A stretch of 64,000 bases of DNA from Acidovorax sp. YS12. Its GTDB lineage: Bacteria > Pseudomonadota > Gammaproteobacteria > Burkholderiales > Burkholderiaceae_C. The notes under the pieces are model-generated. The model made no database searches and had not been told where the DNA came from. It worked only from the letters and a program-made list of their open reading frames with translations. The position numbers were made by a program, and so were the translations under genes. Of this stretch, positions 45,937 to 54,965 are shown piece after piece. Where the stretch lies: contig CP053915.1 in assembly GCA_021496925.1 (NCBI GenBank), positions 3,933,501 to 3,997,500 of the forward strand, written 5' to 3'. Each line of letters starts with the position of its first letter. Position 1 is the first letter of the stretch.

Positions 45937-46647
45937 TCACAGATATGTCGAGCGGACATGCTCATAAGTGGGAATAACGCCGAGCCTTTGAAAAAAGTCG
46001 TCAGTGAACGCGACTGCAGCTCTTACCGCCCATTGGGCACAACCTGCACCGAGGACTTTGTCTGGATAGAACGGGTTACCCAGGCCTGTTAGCGGGTTGA
46101 TGGGAAATTTTCCTTTGAGGCGCTTTTCAAATTTGTGCTGTTGTGGTGTCTCGTGCCCGCTGAAGCCAACTATTGTTTCCGGCTCGTAGTGAATGAGTGC
46201 ATTGCGCAATTCGATCAATAGTTTGACATCTTGATAAGGGCTCGTCCCAGCGTTAAATGCAGGTTTGCTGTTTAATTCAAGTGCTATTTCGTATTTCTCA
46301 ATAATTGAGTACGAGGCCGTCCGAGGAATGCCTTTCTTCCACAAGCTTGCCATTAGAGCTCTGGCAGGCAAAGAGGTAATCTGTTCGTTGCTGTGAGCAT
46401 CGGAGCAGTCTGAGAATATTTCATTGATCGTTGCTTCGAGGAAGGCAGCAGAGACGATCAAAGACGAGATTGCACAAGCGTTGTGCTGTCTACGCTGGGG
46501 GCTGTCAAGCGGCGTCGTTTGAGCCGTTGATTCAGATTCTTTGCACTGGTCCGCAAATAATACGGCTGCCGAAAGGTGCCCTATCGACAAGTAATGACGC
46601 ATGGAAATTTTGATGGACATTTCGAGTGGCCTAACTCCAGATTTCAT
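45937..46647 (-). CDS. HEPN-like protein
   Basis: A 236-residue, largely helical protein with LLIELRNALIHYEPE, whose R-N-x3-H is the HEPN ribonuclease signature. ISSLIVSAAFLEATINEIFS is a typical preceding helix. An internal ATG at 46620 is an alternative start. It converges on the OLD gene (119 bases between stops) and follows a small gene at 46690-47070 in the same direction. RNase activity is inferred from the motif. Confidence 0.65.
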   Translation of the reverse strand: MKSGVRPLEMSIKISMRHYLSIGHLSAAVLFADQCKESESTAQTTPLDSPQRRQHNACAISSLIVSAAFLEATINEIFSDCSDAHSNEQITSLPARALMASLWKKGIPRTASYSIIEKYEIALELNSKPAFNAGTSPYQDVKLLIELRNALIHYEPETIVGFSGHETPQQHKFEKRLKGKFPINPLTGLGNPFYPDKVLGAGCAQWAVRAAVAFTDDFFQRLGVIPTYEHVRSTYL

Positions 46648-46689
46648 GAGCTGCCGAAGGCAGTCCGCTGGGAGGAACTGTTGGTGACT

Positions 46690-47070
46690 TTATTTGATTA
46701 CCAAGCCATGATGCTCTTCCAGATGCCGTAGCATCCTTTCAAGAGCTGTCATTACATCGAGTTGGTTTGCACCAAATGAGTAATATCCACTACGAAGCGC
46801 CTCGTCAGAGATCTCATCTGGCACACAGTAATCTCGAATTTTTTGTTTTTCTTGATCATTTATTCGAACTACGAGTGGATAACGAAAAGCGCGACCATCA
46901 GCCTCTCGGATGCCGCCTGGCCCATAGTTCTGAATGCTTGCGTTGTAGCACTCACTGCCCAAAATGCTTTCCAATTGAACAAGCACATTTCTGCGTGCCT
47001 GTGATAATTTATGAACCACTCGATCTCCTTTGATATAACGTAATGTAGACCGCGCCAACCCACAGGTCAT
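46690..47070 (-). CDS. Small hypothetical protein upstream of HEPN gene
   Basis: A 126-residue protein containing GPGGIREADGRAFRYPLVVR and a helical end with LDVMTALERMLRHLEEHHGL. I do not recognise the family. The 42-base gap to the HEPN gene implies an operon. It may be a partner or regulator. Confidence 0.6.
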   Translation of the reverse strand: MTCGLARSTLRYIKGDRVVHKLSQARRNVLVQLESILGSECYNASIQNYGPGGIREADGRAFRYPLVVRINDQEKQKIRDYCVPDEISDEALRSGYYSFGANQLDVMTALERMLRHLEEHHGLVIK

Positions 47071-47195
47071 ATCTAGGGCGTGCGGACTAAATTGGCGCGA
47101 AAAGTTCTACAAGCAGTATAGTCTGCGCACCGAGGAAACCCATGGGAATGGGAGTTCGGCGGACTTATTGAATGACGGCTTTTATCTGATCAGCT

Positions 47196-47296
47196 GCTCA
47201 GGGTCGATTGCTGGCCGACGCGAACGACCGCTGACGGGGCTCTCAGATTTGTCGCGCTGATGCATTGAATCAGCCGTCAGGCGACAGACCGTTCAC
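47196..47296 (-). repeat. Right arm of 101-bp inverted repeat
   Basis: Mate of 43598-43698; see that entry. It overlaps the decayed IS5-type transposase fragment. Confidence 0.75.
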
Positions 47297-47480
47297 GCTG
47301 CATTGCCGCCACCGGCGCAAATCGATCGACCAAGCGCGGCGCCAAGGCCGGGCGGCCACGGCCCGAGGTGACGTGGCTGGCGAAGTGCCGCTCGATCTGC
47401 CCCCAGTCCATCAAGCCCGCCAAGCGTACCAGCGGGGGCGCATGTTGATCTGCTCGTCTTGCAAATCCTGCGCCCTTCAA
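47280..47480 (-). pseudogene. IS5-type transposase N-terminal fragment
   Basis: The minus strand reads HAPPLVRLAGLMDWGQIERH then SGRGRPALAPRLVDRFAP, the conserved N-terminus of IS5-family transposases. The rest of the protein is missing and the frame ends within 67 residues. Between 47481 and 47611 only the TonB-receptor promoter is expected. Confidence 0.75.
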
Positions 47481-47611
47481 GCAGCAGAACTACGGGTCAG
47501 ATCAACGGTTTGCAGGTTTTTCGGGTCGGACTAAAGAATTTTTGAGTAGTTTCAGGCGCTGTACCGTCAAGTACAGGTGAACACATCTGCATCTCTTGAC
47601 TGGAACCCGCC

Positions 47612-49978
47612 ATGCCTTCCTCGCGCTTCATCTCTCCTATCCGCCCCATTGCGGCGGCCATGCTTTCGCTGGTGGCCGCATGGGCCCAGGCAGCGCCCCT
47701 GGCCATCGATCTGCCAGCCCAGCCGCTGAGCACCTCGATCCAGCAGCTTTCGCGCCAATCGGGGCTGTCCATCGGCGGCAACGCCGCGCTGCTCGAAGGC
47801 AAGACCGCGCCCGCCGTCCTCGGCACGCTGGAGCCCGCCGATGCCTTGCGCAAGCTGCTGCAGGGCAGCGGGCTGAGCGTGGATTTCGACGGCAACAAGG
47901 CCGTCATCCGGAAGGCCGCATCCGTGCTGAAGGAGGTGGTGGTCTCCAGCGACGCCGTGGCGATACCGCAGGAAGGGAGCGCGGAGCTTGGGTATCGGCC
48001 CGAGACGGCCAAGACTCTCGGCCCACTGGGCGATAAACCGATTCTGGACACGCCCTATTCGATGACCGTGATGTCGGCCGATCTGATCCAGAACAGCGTA
48101 ACGGCGACGCCTGACCAGCTCTACAAGATGAATCCCCAGACCCAGTTGGTCAGACCGTCAGCGTCTTACACGTTCGGTGCTGTCGTAATGCGCGGCACGT
48201 TTTCCCGCTTCGCGCTCGATGACGGCATGCTTGGCGATGGCACCGATGTCCTCGACATCGAGGCGCTCGACCGCATGCAGGTGCTCACGGGGCCAACGAA
48301 CTTCCTCTATGGTGCGACGCAGCCCGGCGGCCGCGTCAATTACGTCTACAAGAACCCGACGCACGAGCGAATCAACGACATCACGGCCGGCAGCTACGGC
48401 GGCTCCAGCCGTTTCGTCCATGCCGATCTGGGCGGGAACATCGACAGCGACGGGGTGCTGTCCTACCGCGTCAACGCCCTGACTCAGGATGGCGACCTCT
48501 CCAAGGATGGCGGGCAAAAGCGCTCCTTCATTCGCGCCGCCGTCAATTGGAAGCCGGTCAATGGCATGACATGGCAGGGCTATTACTCGTATGGCGATTT
48601 GGAGAATACGGGCAATGTGATGACGTGGAGCAAGGCTGCGGGCGCGGTTCGCCCCTCGGCTCCGGACGTCAACAGGAACTGGGCCCAGCCGTGGACCTGG
48701 ACTGGCACCCGCGTCGAAAAATTGGGTGGCAAGCTCGACTGGAGCCTCAACGAGAACCTTGGCATTCGGGCGGCGTACCAGCGCAAAAACCGCATCTTCA
48801 AGGGATATCTGGCAACGGATAACGAGATCAATGGCGATGGAACCTACACAACGACATATTGGGCAGGTGGGCGACAAACCTATGACGTCGATACCGGATA
48901 CCTGTACTTGGATTACAGCGCGAACATCCTGGGTGCCCGGAACAAGCTCACGGTAGCTTATGCCGGTTACGACTACGATCAGACAGTCGAAGCCGCTACG
49001 CGAATCACACCGCTCACGCTCGGCACAACGGCGATGGGCAACCACGACACTTACCCCAAACCGGAGTTCACCACGTCGATGGCTGAGGGATGGAGTTATC
49101 TCAATCGCTATAAAACCTATACGGTTGGCAATGAGCTCAGTATGGGCAATTGGTCGGTATTGGCAAGCCTCAGCTACACAAAGATCAAAGCAGGCTATCC
49201 CGATGGCAGCGATACGTACGACAAGGGAAAGATTTCCCCGACGGGCGCGCTGATCTACAAACTCAACGACAGGCTGTCCACTTATGTGAGCTACGCCGAA
49301 GCGCTCGACAGGGGCAACATTGCTGGCACAACCTACAACGGTTTGCCCGTTACCAACGCAAACACCGTGCAGGAACCGACGGTCAGCAAACAGGTCGAGA
49401 TCGGCGCCAAGGCGGATGTCGGCGGCCTGTTGCTCGGTGGGGCACTGTTTCGCCTAGACCAGGCATCAACGCGCTATCTCGACAACGGCAACGGCACCTA
49501 TACCTTTGCGACCGACGGGAAGCAGCGCTTCACCGGCGTCGAACTGACGGCCGTTGGGCGCCCGATGCCACGGCTGACCGTATTCGGGGGACTCACCCTG
49601 ATGAAGGCGGAAGTGGTATCGGCCAATGCAGCGACGGCCGCCAGCCCCAGCACCAAGGGCTATGTGCCCTGGGGCATCGCGCAGCAGATGGCCAAACTCA
49701 CCGTTGAATACGACGTGGCCTCCGTCCCCGGCCTGACGCTAACAGGCGGCGCGTACTACACAGGCAAGTCGTATGCCGACAACTATGAGATGGACAAGCT
49801 GGCAGGCTACACCCTGTTCGACGCGGGTCTACGCTATGGGACGAAGTTCGCCGCAACCCCGATAACGCTGCGGCTCAGCGCCACCAACCTCACCAACAAG
49901 AGCTACTGGATGTGGGCGGGCCAGAACGCAGCGACCGCCCCACGTTCGCTGGCTTTAAGCGTCACCGCACGATTCTGA
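47612..49978 (+). CDS. TonB-dependent siderophore receptor with STN domain
   Basis: A 788-residue outer-membrane receptor. Signal peptide (RPIAAAMLSLVAAWAQAA), then a secretin/TonB STN domain (IDLPAQPLSTSIQQLSRQSG, residues 30-85), which signals to an anti-sigma factor in transducer receptors. A plug follows with VLTGPTNFLYGATQPGGRVN, and a beta-barrel ending in SLALSVTARF with terminal Phe. No sigma/anti-sigma pair is adjacent. The downstream binding-protein gene overlaps its stop by one base (TGATG). Confidence 0.93.
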   Translation: MPSSRFISPIRPIAAAMLSLVAAWAQAAPLAIDLPAQPLSTSIQQLSRQSGLSIGGNAALLEGKTAPAVLGTLEPADALRKLLQGSGLSVDFDGNKAVIRKAASVLKEVVVSSDAVAIPQEGSAELGYRPETAKTLGPLGDKPILDTPYSMTVMSADLIQNSVTATPDQLYKMNPQTQLVRPSASYTFGAVVMRGTFSRFALDDGMLGDGTDVLDIEALDRMQVLTGPTNFLYGATQPGGRVNYVYKNPTHERINDITAGSYGGSSRFVHADLGGNIDSDGVLSYRVNALTQDGDLSKDGGQKRSFIRAAVNWKPVNGMTWQGYYSYGDLENTGNVMTWSKAAGAVRPSAPDVNRNWAQPWTWTGTRVEKLGGKLDWSLNENLGIRAAYQRKNRIFKGYLATDNEINGDGTYTTTYWAGGRQTYDVDTGYLYLDYSANILGARNKLTVAYAGYDYDQTVEAATRITPLTLGTTAMGNHDTYPKPEFTTSMAEGWSYLNRYKTYTVGNELSMGNWSVLASLSYTKIKAGYPDGSDTYDKGKISPTGALIYKLNDRLSTYVSYAEALDRGNIAGTTYNGLPVTNANTVQEPTVSKQVEIGAKADVGGLLLGGALFRLDQASTRYLDNGNGTYTFATDGKQRFTGVELTAVGRPMPRLTVFGGLTLMKAEVVSANAATAASPSTKGYVPWGIAQQMAKLTVEYDVASVPGLTLTGGAYYTGKSYADNYEMDKLAGYTLFDAGLRYGTKFAATPITLRLSATNLTNKSYWMWAGQNAATAPRSLALSVTARF

Positions 49979-51117
49979 TGCTGCGGCGGTCATTTGGCGG
50001 TGCCGCTGCAGTGGCCGGCATTGCGGCCATCGCCTGCCTGATGGCGCTGCGGCCGCCGCAACCGCCGACGCCCGAATTGCCCGGGCCTGTGCGGCAAGTC
50101 ACCGACATGCAGGGACAGCCGGTGCTGCTCAGCGGCCTGCCTCGTTCGGTGATGGTCTTTCCACCGGTGCTGTGGGATTACCTCACGGCCGATGGCGAAG
50201 AGGGGCATGTCACGGCCATTGCCGGCTACCTGCAAAAAGAGGCGCAGGCAACGCTGCTGGGCAGCGTGTTTCCTGGCTTGCGCACCACCAACATGGCACA
50301 GGCGCGCATCGGCGCGGTGCCGCTTGGCGCGGAGCAGACCTTGCTGGAGCAGCCCGATCTCGTGCTGACCTGGTCATGGTTTGCCGACGCCCTGGCGCAA
50401 ATCCGCTACCCGGGGCTGGTTCGGATCGAGGGCGATGAAACGGCAGGCATGCGGACGATATACCAGTTGTTCGGCGCGCTCAGTGGCAAGTCAAGGGCTG
50501 TCGATACCTTGCTGGCCCAGCATGCACGGGCAATGGACGAGCTCGGCCGTTCCATACCGCCCGCGCCGCGGCCGGTGAAGGTGGCCCTGATGGCAACGCC
50601 GGAGTTCGTCCTGCCGGTCAAAAGTGCGGACATTCTCCAAACCCTGGACTGGCTCGGCGCGCGCGATGCGGGCGCTGGCCTGCCGCAGCGCAACGGCCCG
50701 GTCAATGTCGAAACGCTGTTCGTGCTCGACCCCGATTTCATTTTTCTCCCCAGTTACAAGAGCGGCGCGCAGCTTGCCCCCGCCGACCTGTATGCCGACC
50801 CTCGGCTCAAGCCGCTCTCGGCGATCAGGCAGCGCCAGGTCTACCGGATGCCTGGCGGCGTGGCCCGCATGAGCGGGCCGGTAGAAGCGCCGTTGCTGGC
50901 GCAATGGATGGCCGAGCTGATTAATCCGGCCGCGCAACTGCGGCAGCCTTTGCGCGCGGCCATGCGCGATGCCTACCGCACGGCCTTCAGCTATGACGCC
51001 TGCGAAGACGACATCGACGAGGTGCTGCGCATCGGCGAGAACCGTGCGTCGTCCGGTTATCGGCGCTTTGCGCGGGACGCGGTTTGGCCAAAGAGCCCGC
51101 AGCCACGGCCGGAATAA
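49978..51117 (+). CDS. Periplasmic iron-siderophore-type binding protein
   Basis: A 379-residue substrate-binding protein with a signal-anchor (AAAVAGIAAIACLMALRPPQ) and a periplasmic-binding-protein 2 fold (EQPDLVLTWSWFADALAQIR, DPDFIFLPSYKSGA). ATG 49978 is the final A of the receptor stop, so the two are coupled and likely handle the same ligand. No ABC permease or ATPase follows in this window. Confidence 0.85.
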   Translation: MLRRSFGGAAAVAGIAAIACLMALRPPQPPTPELPGPVRQVTDMQGQPVLLSGLPRSVMVFPPVLWDYLTADGEEGHVTAIAGYLQKEAQATLLGSVFPGLRTTNMAQARIGAVPLGAEQTLLEQPDLVLTWSWFADALAQIRYPGLVRIEGDETAGMRTIYQLFGALSGKSRAVDTLLAQHARAMDELGRSIPPAPRPVKVALMATPEFVLPVKSADILQTLDWLGARDAGAGLPQRNGPVNVETLFVLDPDFIFLPSYKSGAQLAPADLYADPRLKPLSAIRQRQVYRMPGGVARMSGPVEAPLLAQWMAELINPAAQLRQPLRAAMRDAYRTAFSYDACEDDIDEVLRIGENRASSGYRRFARDAVWPKSPQPRPE

Positions 51118-51210
51118 ACGCCACCGCCATCGGCCGCATCGCCGCCCAAACCCGCCAAGCGGATTGAACGGGCGTGGCATCCGAAGGGTGCTTTACCAGC
51201 GTTGCGTCGT

Positions 51211-52368
51211 TCATGCGGCCTCGCTTGCCCGCCAGGGCTTTCTGGCCAGTACGGTGGCCAGCGCCAACGCCGCAAACAGCCAGCCGCTCCAGACCGTTCC
51301 CCGCATTCCTGCCGCGTCGATGAAACCGCCGCCGGCCGACGCCCCCAGCACCACGCCGAGGTTGGCCGCCGAGACATAGAGGCTGGTGGCAAACTCGGGC
51401 GCCTCGGGCGCCGCCGAGCTCATCCACATCTGGCTCACGATCAAACCGCTGGTGTGCGCTGCGCCCCACAGCAGGCAGATCGGCAGCATGGCCGCGAAAG
51501 ACGGCGAAGCGAACACCAGCAGCACGCCATAGGCGGCCGCCAGCGTCACGGGATAGCCCAGCACAGTCCAGGCGAGCCGGCGTCCCAGCGCACGCCCGGC
51601 CAGCAGGTTGCCAAGCACGCCGCCCACGCCGAAGACCGCCAGCAGCAGGCTGATCGCCTCGCTGCCCAGGCGCGCCTGCCGCGCCAGGTATTCGGCGGCG
51701 TAGCTGTAGACGGAGAACATCGCGGCGAACACGCACACCGCCGTCGCGATCGAGAGCCACACCGCGGGTCTGCGCAGGACGGCCAGCGGTCGTACCGGCG
51801 TGGCCGCCTGCGCCTCGGGCCTGGATGGCAGCATGATCCAGAGTCCGGCGGCGGCGGTCAGGTTGACTGCCGCGCAGAAGTAGAACGCCGCCTCGTAGGA
51901 CACCCTGGCCTCAATCCAGGTCGCCAGGGGCACGCCCAGCACCAGCCCCAGCGTGGTGCCGAGGAACGCCATCGATGTGGCGTGCGCGGCACGTTCCGGC
52001 GGGTACAGCGACACGGCCGCAGCGAAGGCCACCGAGAAGAACACCGGGTGCAGCAGCGCCGGCGGCACGCGCAGCGCCATCAGCCCCCCGAAGCTGGGCG
52101 CCCAGGCCGATAGCAGGCTGCACAGGCTGAAGACCAGCAGCGAACCGGCCAGCACCTTGCGCCGGTCGAAGCGCGACAGCCACAGCACCATGGCCGGCCC
52201 GCACACCGCGACCACGCCCGCGAACAGCGCGACCAGCCCGCCCGCTTGCGCCACGCTGACGCCATGGCGCTGGACGATGGCCGGAAGGATGCCGACCACG
52301 CCGAACTCGACGGCATACAGGCCGAATAGGCCCAGTGCGATGAAGAACAATGGCCGGGTGCCGTTCAT
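51211..52368 (-). CDS. MFS transporter, second gene
   Basis: A 385-residue, 12-helix major facilitator of the arabinose-efflux type (DHA1): LFFIALGLFGLYAVEFGVVG, SRFDRRKVLAGSLLVF and LGTTLGLVLGVPLATWIE. Its ATG overlaps the stop of the upstream MFS gene (ATGA). Two MFS genes in a row behind a serine hydrolase suggest export of small molecules under the LysR regulator. Substrate unknown. Confidence 0.88.
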   Translation of the reverse strand: MNGTRPLFFIALGLFGLYAVEFGVVGILPAIVQRHGVSVAQAGGLVALFAGVVAVCGPAMVLWLSRFDRRKVLAGSLLVFSLCSLLSAWAPSFGGLMALRVPPALLHPVFFSVAFAAAVSLYPPERAAHATSMAFLGTTLGLVLGVPLATWIEARVSYEAAFYFCAAVNLTAAAGLWIMLPSRPEAQAATPVRPLAVLRRPAVWLSIATAVCVFAAMFSVYSYAAEYLARQARLGSEAISLLLAVFGVGGVLGNLLAGRALGRRLAWTVLGYPVTLAAAYGVLLVFASPSFAAMLPICLLWGAAHTSGLIVSQMWMSSAAPEAPEFATSLYVSAANLGVVLGASAGGGFIDAAGMRGTVWSGWLFAALALATVLARKPWRASEAA

Positions 52369-53588
52369 GGCCGCGCCTGTGCCTGTCGATCGGCTATCGC
52401 CGGGCATGCGCTGGCCGCCAGCGCCGGAGCGGGAAAGCCATGCCGCCTGGCCGCCCACACCACCACCAGCGTTGCCGCCAGCAACACCAGCAAGGCCGGT
52501 GCGAACGCGCCGACGCCCAGCCGTTCGAGCAGCACGCCGCCGGCCATGCCGCCACCGGCAATCGCTGTGTTCCAGGCGGTGACCAGCATGGATTGGGCGA
52601 CATCCGCCGCTTCGCCTGCCGTTTTGGCCAGTGCCGTCTGGAACAGCGTCGCCGCACCACCGAAGGCCAGGCCCCAGGCGGCCACCGCCGCATAGACCAC
52701 GACCGGCGCATCGCCCGCCACGCCCAGCGCCAGTGCGGACAGGCCGAACAGGGCCGTGCTGGCAAGTGTCAGCGCACGCAGGTGGCGGTCGATCAGCACG
52801 CCGATGATCCAGATGCCCAACAGCGAGGTCACGCCGAACACCAGCAGCACCACGTCCGTCCGGTCGGCCATGCCCGCCGCCGCAAGGAACGGCGCGATGT
52901 AGGTATAGAGGACGTTGTGCGCCAGCACGAAGGCCAGCACCACGAACAGCACTGGGCGGACACCAGCCACGGTGAATACATGGCCCAGCGGCAGCCGCCT
53001 GCCCGCCGCCTGCCCGGCGAAGTCCGGCAACTTGATGTGCACCCACACCATGAGCAGCAGCGCCAGCGCGCTCATGATGCCGAAGCACATCCGCCAGCCG
53101 ACCAAGTTGCCGAGGAAGGTGCCGGCCGGCACGCCCAGCGACAGCGCCAATGGCGTTCCGGCCATCGCAATGGCGATGGCCCGGCCCTTCTGATGCTCGG
53201 GCACCATGCGCGCGGCATAGCCCGCCAGCAGCGCCCACAACAGTCCGGCCGACACACCCGCCAGGAAGCGTGCAACCATCGTCAGGACATAGCTGCCGGA
53301 GAACGTCGTGACGGTATTGGCGGCGACGAAGCCCGCGATGGCCGCCAGCAGCAGCGGGCGCCGCCGCACGCCCTGCGTGGCAGCGGTCAGCGGAATTGCC
53401 GCCACCAGCGAACCGATGGCGTAGACCGTCACTGTCTGGCCAGCCCAGGCCTCGGACACCGCCAGGCCCTGCGCCATCTGCGGCAGCAGTCCGGCGGGTA
53501 GTGCTTCGGTCAGGATGGTGATGAAAGCCGCCATCGCCAGTGCCAGCAACGACGCCAGCGGCAGGCGGTCATCGGCAACGGCGCTCAT
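52365..53588 (-). CDS. MFS transporter, first gene
   Basis: About 407 residues with 12 predicted helices: LALAMAAFITILTEALPAGL, the loop VPEHQKGRAIAIAMAG and PLALSLGVPAGTFLGNLVGW, as in DHA1 drug or sugar efflux proteins. GGGAGG before ATG 53588 favours this start over the longer frame. It follows the serine hydrolase gene by 64 bases. Confidence 0.88.
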   Translation of the reverse strand: MSAVADDRLPLASLLALAMAAFITILTEALPAGLLPQMAQGLAVSEAWAGQTVTVYAIGSLVAAIPLTAATQGVRRRPLLLAAIAGFVAANTVTTFSGSYVLTMVARFLAGVSAGLLWALLAGYAARMVPEHQKGRAIAIAMAGTPLALSLGVPAGTFLGNLVGWRMCFGIMSALALLLMVWVHIKLPDFAGQAAGRRLPLGHVFTVAGVRPVLFVVLAFVLAHNVLYTYIAPFLAAAGMADRTDVVLLVFGVTSLLGIWIIGVLIDRHLRALTLASTALFGLSALALGVAGDAPVVVYAAVAAWGLAFGGAATLFQTALAKTAGEAADVAQSMLVTAWNTAIAGGGMAGGVLLERLGVGAFAPALLVLLAATLVVVWAARRHGFPAPALAASACPAIADRQAQARP

Positions 53589-53652
53589 CGTCCGGCCTCC
53601 CGCGCGGGTTGCGCCATGTCGCCCACGGAACGGGCCACGACTATCGTTCTCA

Positions 53653-54843
53653 TCACCGCACCTCCAGCGCGCCATAGACGGCATCGCGCAGGTCGGTGAC
53701 GAAGCGGCCGGACATGCCTTCGTACAGCGTGTTGGTGAAGGCCACGACGCTCAGGCCCTGCGCCCGATCCACGAACCAGGAATGGCCGTAGGCGCCGCCC
53801 CAGCGCCAGGTGCCTGCCGATTCGGGGGAAGCGGCCAATGCCGGGTCGCGCAAGACCGAGAACCCCAGTCCGAAGCCGAAGCCAGGCGCATCGGGCAGTT
53901 CCCGGCCCTCCGTTTGATCCCGCGCCATCTCCGCGGCCCATTCGCTGGGCAGCAGCACACCGCTGCCCTGGCGCAGGGCTTCCAGCAGGCGCAGCAGGTC
54001 TTGCGCCGTCCCCGCCATGCCTGCGCCGCCCGAAGGAAATGCCTGCGGATCGAAGATGCGGGAGGGGCTGTAGGCGATGCCCACGGTGCCCTCGAAGGCC
54101 GAGACCGTCTCGCCCTCGCTCAGCCGATGCGGCTGCGGTGTGCCGTTCACGTAGACGGTCGCCACGCGCTGGGGATCGCGTGCGGCAAAGCCGGTATCGG
54201 CCATGTCCAGCGGGCCGGTCACGAGTTGGCGCACCGCCTCGTCCAGCGGCGTGCCGTGGACGCGCGCGATCAGCGCGCCCAGCACATCCGTCGCCAACGA
54301 ATAGCCCCAGGCCGTGCCCGGTTCGTACAGCAGCGGCACGGTGGCGAGGCGGCGCAGGTTCTCCTCCAGGCTGATACCGGACGCATCCATGCCGTCCGAC
54401 ACGCCGGCCCGTGCGTAGGGGCCGGCTGCGTCGGCCTCGAAGAAGCGGTAGCCGAGACCGGCCGTATGGCTGAGCAGTTGCCGCACCGTGATGCGTGCCG
54501 AGCGGCCGTCGGCCAGCCGGGGTTGGAATTCGGGCAGCCAGCGCCCGATGTCCGCGTCGAGGTCGAGGCGGCCTTGCGCCACCAGCGCCAGGGCCGCAGT
54601 GGAGACGATGGGCTTGCTCACCGAGGCCAGCCGGAACACCGTTTCCGCGGTCATCGGCCGCGCGCTTTCGCGGTCGGCGAAGCCGGCGGCCTGCTGGTGG
54701 ATCAGTTCGCCGTCACGCGCCACGAGGATCACGGCACCGACCAGCCGCTGGTCGTTAAGCGCCTGCTGAATGGCGCTGTGAATGCGCGTACCGAGGTGCG
54801 CCGGCGGAGCGCTTTGGCGCAGGAAAACTGGAGGATTCGTCAT
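53653..54843 (-). CDS. Serine hydrolase (class C beta-lactamase / esterase fold)
   Basis: A 396-residue protein with the nucleophile motif RLASVSKPIV (SxxK), the YxN-like WGYSLATDVLG and a late WRWGGAYGHSWF segment, as in EstB-type esterases and AmpC-related proteins. No signal peptide is seen, so it is likely cytoplasmic and an esterase rather than a resistance enzyme. It is first of the three-gene operon divergent from LysR. Confidence 0.88.
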   Translation of the reverse strand: MTNPPVFLRQSAPPAHLGTRIHSAIQQALNDQRLVGAVILVARDGELIHQQAAGFADRESARPMTAETVFRLASVSKPIVSTAALALVAQGRLDLDADIGRWLPEFQPRLADGRSARITVRQLLSHTAGLGYRFFEADAAGPYARAGVSDGMDASGISLEENLRRLATVPLLYEPGTAWGYSLATDVLGALIARVHGTPLDEAVRQLVTGPLDMADTGFAARDPQRVATVYVNGTPQPHRLSEGETVSAFEGTVGIAYSPSRIFDPQAFPSGGAGMAGTAQDLLRLLEALRQGSGVLLPSEWAAEMARDQTEGRELPDAPGFGFGLGFSVLRDPALAASPESAGTWRWGGAYGHSWFVDRAQGLSVVAFTNTLYEGMSGRFVTDLRDAVYGALEVR

Positions 54844-54965
54844 GGCAAGTCGTTCGATTCAATTGGCGAAGCCTTGACGATAGAAATCCTTCGATTAAAG
54901 AAAAAGTAGGCTACAGTTCCTCAATGTGCGGAGCAAAGTGTCCGTAATTGTGAGGAGCGCGGATC
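54844..54965. promoter_or_regulatory. Divergent hydrolase / LysR control region
   Basis: 122 bases, relatively AT-rich (ATTCAATTGGCG, TTCGATTAAAGAAAAAG). Typical site for a LysR protein to act on itself and the divergent operon. Confidence 0.5.
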
